Assembly (NCBI GenBank): GCA_038147395.1
Contig: JAYQTM010000001.1
Coordinates: forward strand, 1,550,001 to 1,614,000
Origin: Eutrophovita brisbanensis
GTDB taxonomy: Bacteria; Pseudomonadota; Gammaproteobacteria; Burkholderiales; Eutrophovitaceae
DNA: 64,000 nt
Direction of reading: 5' to 3'
Below, piece after piece: positions 62,262-64,000 of this stretch. The stretch's first letter is position 1. Each line of letters begins with the position of its first letter. The notes beneath the pieces were generated by a model, which saw nothing but the letters and a program-made list of their open reading frames with translations, had not been told where the DNA came from and did no database searches. The position numbers were made by a program, and so were the translations under genes.

Positions 62262-64000
62262 GGGCATTCACAAAGTTTGGCCTCATTTGGCTATTGCTCG
62301 GCCAGGCCATTGAATTGTCTATTGCAGGCACACTTCCACACGTTGATATTGATGTTCGTTACCGAGAGCAAACCGCCTTGCTTGAGGTTAGTGCTTCAAC
62401 AAAATTAACGACTGAACATGGACGATTCTTTCTTAACAAAGATATACACATCACACGGGTTGACGCTTCAACAAACGTCAAAGTTACAGATGGACCTAAT
62501 TTCAGAAGTTTTGAGCTGACTAATGAATCGTCTGGACTTATCAAACTCGAATATTCAATTGATCTGCGCACCAAAAAACACTCATCCGGCTCTGGTGTCG
62601 CTGAACAACAAAACGCCTTGGGAGGCGCGCATAACGCGTTTTTATCAGCGAGTGAACTATGGCACCCCCTCTTCAATGGGCCTTTCACTTCAAGAGTAAC
62701 GATTAGATCTAGCACATCTTTATCCTCAATTGCACCTGGCATGCTCGTCTCCGATACCGTCAGTGACGACACGAGGATAAGAACATTTGAATTGAAGCAA
62801 CCAACGCTTGCGATTGACCTCATGTTTGGCCGGTGGGAAGTTCAGCATGCTCGCATGAGCGGCAAATCGCGAGAAATCGATCTGTACACATACTTTAACG
62901 AGGGCAACTCGCCTCTAGCCAATGAATACCTTAGCTTGACAGAGGACTACATACTTTTTTATGAAAATTTGATTGGCGACTACCCTTTTAACAGTTTTAG
63001 TGTCGTCGCAAGCCATTTGCCAACAGGCCTAGGGATGCCGTCCCTCACTTACATCAGCGAACGAATCCTAAAATATCCCTTCATAAAAAATAGATCGCTA
63101 CCACATGAAATTTTGCATAATTGGCTGGGTAACGGGATATTCATCGATTATCAGTCTGGCAATTGGTCCGAAGGATTAACAACATACCTTGCGGACTACA
63201 TGATGACAGAGCTCAGGAGTGAGTCTGAAGCAAGGGAAATGAGGCACGGTTGGCTAAGAAACTATGCGTCAATTGAAGAGTCCGGCTCGGAAGAATCACT
63301 CAGTGAATTTTCGAGCAGATATCACACGGCTTCATCCGCGATTGGCTACGGCAAAAGCGCGATGGTATTTCATATGCTCCGTCGCATGATCGGAGACGAG
63401 TCCTTCAAAGCGTGTATCAAGGAATTTTGGAATCGATACCAATTCGAGATTGCAGGGTTCAAAGATATCGAGGGGACATGCCAAAGTTTCACAGAATATG
63501 ATCTTTCGAGTTTTTTTAAAAACTGGGTTAAAACGAAGGGGGCGCCCCGCCTTAACATCGAATTGACACAAAGCGAAAACATTGGGAACACCTTAGATGT
63601 GACTCAAGATGGTGAGTGGATACATCCACTGGACATCGTCTTTGAGGGCGCAAGTAAATCAGAAACAACCCGTCTGTTAGTCAGTGAGCACCGGACTACC
63701 CTACCGAGAATAACCGTGGCTAACGCAGAAAGTATCTTTATCGATCCGGATTTTCATAGTTGGAGAAAATTATTTCCAGAGGAAATACCCGCGACTATAC
63801 GAGACTTCATTGCCGCGGAGAGGACAAATTATAGTCAGGTGAGCACAAACGTGAATTTAGAAAGCTCTCTTAATAGATACTTTCTCGAAAATCCGACTCA
63901 ACCCATTACAAGGGAGCCCAAGCCTCTACCACATAAGACCCCAATTATTAAGGTCATTTCAACCCAGTCAGTCACAAGTTTAATCAAGGATGGTGAAATC
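62258..64000 (+). CDS. M1-type metallopeptidase, partial (3' end outside window)
   Basis: An open frame of at least 581 codons running off the window. ATG at 62258 overlaps the PDZ gene stop (ATGA). A signal peptide (AFTKFGLIWLLLGQAIELSIAG) is followed by a beta-rich domain and the gluzincin site HEILHNWLGNG (from residue 283), with the third zinc ligand probably E305 in WSEGLTTYLADY, 17 residues after the second histidine. That spacing is close to the M1 aminopeptidase pattern (HEXXH-18-E). The GxMEN-like loop is GLGMPSLTY, so aminopeptidase specificity is uncertain. It is probably periplasmic or outer-membrane associated. Confidence 0.82.
   Translation, partial: MRAFTKFGLIWLLLGQAIELSIAGTLPHVDIDVRYREQTALLEVSASTKLTTEHGRFFLNKDIHITRVDASTNVKVTDGPNFRSFELTNESSGLIKLEYSIDLRTKKHSSGSGVAEQQNALGGAHNAFLSASELWHPLFNGPFTSRVTIRSSTSLSSIAPGMLVSDTVSDDTRIRTFELKQPTLAIDLMFGRWEVQHARMSGKSREIDLYTYFNEGNSPLANEYLSLTEDYILFYENLIGDYPFNSFSVVASHLPTGLGMPSLTYISERILKYPFIKNRSLPHEILHNWLGNGIFIDYQSGNWSEGLTTYLADYMMTELRSESEAREMRHGWLRNYASIEESGSEESLSEFSSRYHTASSAIGYGKSAMVFHMLRRMIGDESFKACIKEFWNRYQFEIAGFKDIEGTCQSFTEYDLSSFFKNWVKTKGAPRLNIELTQSENIGNTLDVTQDGEWIHPLDIVFEGASKSETTRLLVSEHRTTLPRITVANAESIFIDPDFHSWRKLFPEEIPATIRDFIAAERTNYSQVSTNVNLESSLNRYFLENPTQPITREPKPLPHKTPIIKVISTQSVTSLIKDGEI

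Noticed and set aside
1..64000. CRISPR arrays, insertion sequences, prophage or tRNA/rRNA genes
   Set aside because: No regularly spaced repeats, transposase or integrase motifs, or recognisable tRNA/rRNA sequence were seen by reading; a tRNA scan was not possible here.

Overview
This window is a chromosomal, housekeeping-rich stretch of a Gram-negative proteobacterium, most likely a betaproteobacterium near Burkholderiales. The evidence is gene order and protein type: glyA-nrdR-ribD-ribE-ribBA, a divergent LysR/ilvD pair, tsaE-amiC and mutL-miaA, xseA next to exbB-exbD-lpxK-ycaR-kdsB-adk, a ParC of betaproteobacterial type, a double-length UvrA, and lipid A/Kdo genes. Base composition looks slightly under 50% G+C by eye. 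I saw no rRNA, tRNA, insertion sequence, prophage or CRISPR array.

Layout. 1-4.6 kb: riboflavin genes, nrdR and glyA (minus). 4.7-7.0 kb: cstA with its small partner ybdD. 7.0-12.8 kb: an acetyltransferase, an unknown secreted protein, an epoxide-hydrolase-like enzyme, an M61 peptidase and a pcaF-type thiolase. 12.8-18.0 kb: a K+/H+ antiporter, an ABC importer pair with no binding protein, and a GMC oxidoreductase. 18-24.4 kb: small or poorly characterised genes (DUF1499, MFS, two DUF1330, RbgA-type GTPase, wHTH protein, lipoprotein, K+ channel, nitronate monooxygenase). 24.4-30.3 kb: parC and parE with a LysR regulator. 30.3-30.8 kb: a non-protein-coding segment with two tandem small-RNA genes. 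30.8-36.9 kb: exported RraA-like protein, DUF465, ilvD/LysR, tsaE-amiC, mocA-like. 36.9-40.4 kb: pnt transhydrogenase operon plus a flavin-reductase-fold protein. 40.6-44.7 kb: mutL-miaA converging on xseA. 45.1-52.4 kb: exbBD-lpxK-ycaR-kdsB-adk, then PPi-dependent phosphofructokinase and a proton-pumping pyrophosphatase. 52.5-54.7 kb: DUF502, then eda-kdgK. 54.9-60.4 kb: one double-length uvrA. 60.6-64 kb: TerB-like, ChaN, PDZ and M1-peptidase genes, the last running off the window.

Two things stand out. First, 30.43-30.75 kb holds two tandem units, each a perfect stem with a C-rich loop carrying CTCCTCCC (complementary to Shine-Dalgarno sequences) followed by a rho-independent terminator. 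The first has a near-consensus promoter. They look like anti-SD sRNAs of the kind called cuckoo/CcsR RNAs in alphaproteobacteria. Second, five conserved genes (ribD, the GMC oxidoreductase, kdgK, uvrA and the TerB-like gene), and perhaps chaN, are each broken by one single-base indel. Restoring one base returns a family-typical protein in every case. Several of the breaks are in short homopolymers, so base-calling or assembly error is more likely than five independent gene losses.

Functional links: PPi-PFK and the membrane pyrophosphatase share pyrophosphate as energy currency; eda and kdgK form the end of 2-keto-3-deoxygluconate catabolism; lpxK, kdsB and ycaR belong to LPS and tRNA/translation maintenance; pntAA/AB/B interconvert NADH and NADPH using the proton gradient.
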